7,308 bases of DNA from Nitrospinota bacterium (GTDB lineage: Bacteria; Tectomicrobia; Entotheonellia; J063): positions 1-7,308 of the forward strand of contig RFHZ01000019.1 in assembly GCA_003696125.1 (NCBI GenBank), in the 5' to 3' direction. The notes under the pieces are model-generated. The model made no database searches. It saw nothing but the letters and a program-made list of their open reading frames with translations, and was not told where the DNA came from. Below are positions 5,572 to 7,308 of the stretch, one piece after another; positions within the stretch are counted from its first letter, which is position 1, and every line of letters starts with the position of its first letter. Made by a program: the position numbers and the translations under genes.

Positions 5572-6678
5572 ATGCCGCTGACATCAAACCGTATCGCCGT
5601 CTCCGATCCCCTGGAGGCGATCGAGTACTGTTACCGGGAAAACCTGACCGATGGTCTCCCGGTGGTGCCCCCCACAGAGAAGCGGGTGCAGGAGTTTCTG
5701 GATGCGGTGGGACTCCCCCCTGACCACGTCATCGGCGAGGTGACGGAGCGGGCCCGGGTCATTACCGCGGAAAAGCTGGCCATCAACGCGGTCATGGCCG
5801 GCTGTCTTCCCCGGTACATGCCGGTGCTCATCGCCGCGGTGGAAGCCCTTTGCGATCCGGCCTTCAAGTTCAACCACCTGGCCAGCCTCGGCTCTCCCTG
5901 GCCGCTCCTCATCGTGAGCGGACCGGTGGTGAAGGAGTTAGAGATGAACTACGGGATGTACCTCTTCGGCTCGGGTAACCGGGCCAATGCCACCATCGGC
6001 CGGGCCATCAGCCTCTTACTCTGGAACTGCTGTGAGTTGCGACCCGATGCCATCCAGCGTGGCCAACTGGGTAGTCCCCAGCGCTATTCCTTCTGCATCG
6101 CCGAGAATCCGGATACGGCCTGGGAGGGGCTGAACGAATGGGAGGGATACCCCCGCCAGACCAGCACGGTCACCGTCCTCTCCGGGTACTACTTCTGCAT
6201 GGCCCGTACCGAGAGCAGCGTGGCTAAAGCTATTCTAGCCCCACTGGTCAATGCCATCAGCCGGCATGAGTTCTCGCGAGGATGCTACGTGGTGATCATC
6301 CCTCCCAATCTGGAAGCGCTCTTTGTCGAGCAGGGGTGGAGCAAGCGAGACATCCGCGACTATCTCTTTGCCCACTGCAAACGATCGGTCAAGGATCTGA
6401 AAGAGGATGGACGCTGGGGACGGCTCACCTCCACCTTTGTGGGGGACCTCAAGGACCTGATCCCGGTAGAGCCGGGAGATGAAGAGCGGTGGGTCTATCT
6501 CTTCCGGGAAAATCCTGAACTCGACCCTGCTGTCTTTCACGAAGGCGCGCTGAAACGGCGGGCCGATGTCCTGATCGTAGCCGCCGGAGGGGATGCGGGA
6601 ATCGCCATGGGCTTTTACCAGCCCTATAGCCAGTCTACCAACCCGGTGACCAAACCAATAACCCTTCCCCGACAGTAG
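5572..6678 (+). CDS. Conserved protein of unknown function, partner of UGSC selenoprotein
   Basis: This 368-aa, apparently soluble protein has no signal peptide and no obvious membrane segment. I do not recognise an enzymatic family. Distinctive stretches are T26-D-G-L-P-V-V-P-P-T35, N72-A-V-M-A-G-C78, the glycine- and asparagine-rich G133-S-G-N-R-A-N-A-T-I-G-R144, F174-C-I-A-E-N179, and a C-terminal V333-L-I-V-A-A-G-G-D-A-G block followed by N357-P-V-T-K-P-I. Proteins with the DGLPVVPPT segment recur beside or fused to UGSC-type proteins, as I recall it, and that should be checked. Ten cysteines are present, including a C153-C154 pair. The ATG at 5572 is chosen because AAGGAG (5561-5566) lies 5 bp upstream; the frame remains open to a GTG at 5491, but that extra segment is polar and repetitive and overlaps the predicted promoter. 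The selenoprotein gene begins 19 bp after the stop, so the two form an operon. Confidence 0.82.
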   Translation: MPLTSNRIAVSDPLEAIEYCYRENLTDGLPVVPPTEKRVQEFLDAVGLPPDHVIGEVTERARVITAEKLAINAVMAGCLPRYMPVLIAAVEALCDPAFKFNHLASLGSPWPLLIVSGPVVKELEMNYGMYLFGSGNRANATIGRAISLLLWNCCELRPDAIQRGQLGSPQRYSFCIAENPDTAWEGLNEWEGYPRQTSTVTVLSGYYFCMARTESSVAKAILAPLVNAISRHEFSRGCYVVIIPPNLEALFVEQGWSKRDIRDYLFAHCKRSVKDLKEDGRWGRLTSTFVGDLKDLIPVEPGDEERWVYLFRENPELDPAVFHEGALKRRADVLIVAAGGDAGIAMGFYQPYSQSTNPVTKPITLPRQ

Positions 6679-6697
6679 AAGAGTGAGGAGGTGCCAG

Positions 6698-7243
6698 ATG
6701 ACCTTTGTCTTTCTCGATCCACGACAGGGACCCAAGTATGACCTGCTGGAACCGGCGCCCCGGCTCCCTTCCCTCAAGGGAAAACGGCTCGGCATCCTCT
6801 GGAATAATCGTCCCGGCGGGGATAGGCTCCTGCGCTATGTGGCCGAGATCTTACACCAGAAATACGAGCTGGCCGAGATCTATTTCACCAAGAAGCCCTT
6901 CATCGGGAACGAAGCACCCCCAGAGGTCCTGGAGGATCTGGCCTCCCGGGTTGATGCCGCCGTGGTCGGCCTGGGAGACTGAGGTTCCTGCACATCGGGC
7001 AGTGTGCTCGATGCGGTGAACCTGGAACGGAGAGGCATCCCGGCCGCCGTGGTCGGCCTGGACAAGCTGGTGCAGACCACAGGTAGAGGCATGGCACGGG
7101 CGCAGGGGTATCCGGGGATGCGCTTTGCCGTGATCCCTTATGCGACGAGCGACTGGGGAGGGGCGGCGCAGGAGGAGGAGTTGCGGGCCAAAGCCCAGGC
7201 GGCTGCCCCACAGGTCGAGCGTATCCTGACCGCCGAGTCATAG
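6698..7243 (+). CDS. UGSC-family selenoprotein (UGA at residue 95 read as Sec)
   Basis: This protein is 181 residues long if the in-frame TGA at 6980-6982 is read as selenocysteine. The frame then continues without break to TAG at 7241-7243. The sequence around it is GLGD-U95-G-S-C98-T, which is the defining motif of the UGSC (seleno)protein family. U95 and C98 make a U-x-x-C redox pair, like the CxxC of thioredoxin-type proteins. The N-terminal half has a short strand at 2-6, L31-G-I-L-W-N-N, and V86-A-A-V-V leading into the motif; the second half resumes with A109-A-A-V-V-G-L-type strands, consistent with one alpha/beta domain. GAGGAGGTG (6684-6692) precedes the ATG. Without recoding the product would stop at 94 residues, just before the motif. 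A SECIS-like hairpin starts at the UGA. The biochemical role is unknown; a redox function is inferred from the Sec motif. Confidence 0.88.
6980..6982 (+). other. In-frame UGA selenocysteine codon
   Basis: TGA sits between GGA-GAC (Gly-Asp) and GGT-TCC-TGC (Gly-Ser-Cys). Amino acid character and codon use are the same on both sides, and the residue falls exactly where UGSC-family proteins carry Sec or Cys. This excludes a random nonsense mutation as the simplest reading. Confidence 0.87.
6982..7023 (+). promoter_or_regulatory. Bacterial SECIS-like stem-loop
   Basis: The lower stem pairs 6982-6987 (AGGTTC) with 7018-7023 (GAACCT), 6 bp. An internal loop follows (6988-6992 against 7014-7017). 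The upper stem pairs 6993-7000 (CATCGGGC) with 7006-7013 (GCTCGATG), 8 bp including one G-U pair. The apical loop is AGTGT (7001-7005). Eighteen nucleotides separate the UGA from the loop, inside the 16-37 nt range known for bacterial SECIS elements, and a G stands at loop position 2 as required. The GC-AGTGT-GC tip resembles the tip of the E. coli fdhF element. It would bind SelB and deliver Sec-tRNA. All of it lies within the coding sequence. Confidence 0.8.
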
Positions 7244-7256
7244 CGGGTAGCAGGCA

Positions 7257-7308
7257 ATGCTCTTGACAGGAGCGATTCAGCGGCTTACGGGTAGTGACAC
7301 CTTTGCAC
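7257..7308 (+). CDS. Possible 5' end of a further gene (truncated by window)
   Basis: An ATG 13 bp after the selenoprotein stop opens a frame that runs to the window edge, reading MLLTGAIQRLTGSDTFA. The close spacing fits a third operon member, but the ribosome site (GGGTAGCAGG) is weak and 17 codons are too few to identify a family. Confidence 0.3.
   Translation, partial: MLLTGAIQRLTGSDTFA

Noticed and set aside
6980-6982. UGA as a nonsense mutation making a pseudogene
   Set aside because: The UGA falls precisely in the UGSC motif, coding quality is unchanged after it, no other lesion is present, and a SECIS-like hairpin starts there.
7004-7243. A GTG-initiated + strand ORF read as a separate 79-aa gene
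   Set aside because: It is in the same frame as the upstream gene and is the natural continuation after the UGA. There is no ribosome site before it, and the conserved G-S-C residues lie upstream of its start.

Overview
The window is GC-rich bacterial DNA. The codon use is ordinary, Shine-Dalgarno sites are clear, and sigma-70-like promoters can be seen. Three things point, at low confidence, to Chloroflexota or a similar thermophile or soil lineage: the protein families, the heptad 'GAGTAAT' tract, and the 'CTCCGTGTCTCCGTGG'-type and palindromic 'GTAGGGGCGCAGCG' dispersed repeats. The organism should have a selenocysteine (Sec) insertion system, because one gene here has an in-frame UGA followed by a SECIS-like hairpin.

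Layout. Positions 1-309 are non-coding and end in a promoter. A + strand pair follows: an arginine deiminase/DDAH-superfamily hydrolase (310-1185) and a DUF4126 membrane protein (1217-1825). A repeat-rich convergent spacer (about 1806-1991) separates them from a long - strand series. In transcription order that series is mntA (5329-5018), hepT (5034-4690), a DUF4389 small membrane protein (4579-4268), a glutamine-synthetase-family ligase (4148-2757) and an SDR oxidoreductase (2741-1992). The last two are 15 bp apart and clearly co-transcribed. mntA and hepT overlap and form a HepT/MntA toxin-antitoxin pair. Diverging from mntA on the + strand is a two-gene operon: a 368-aa protein of unknown function (5572-6678) and, 19 bp later, a UGSC-family selenoprotein (6698-7243). 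The window ends in what may be the first codons of another gene.

How the genes may work together. The ligase and SDR could act on gamma-glutamylated amines or a related substrate, and the DDAH-like enzyme could release citrulline plus ammonia or an alkylamine. That link is inference, since the genes are convergent rather than one operon. The strongest result is the selenoprotein. A conventional ORF caller would cut it at residue 94, but the reading frame continues through UGA as U-G-S-C to a normal stop. A two-part hairpin starts at the UGA, with its apical loop 18 nt downstream, as expected for a bacterial SECIS. The selenoprotein and the 368-aa partner form a small system of unknown biochemistry.
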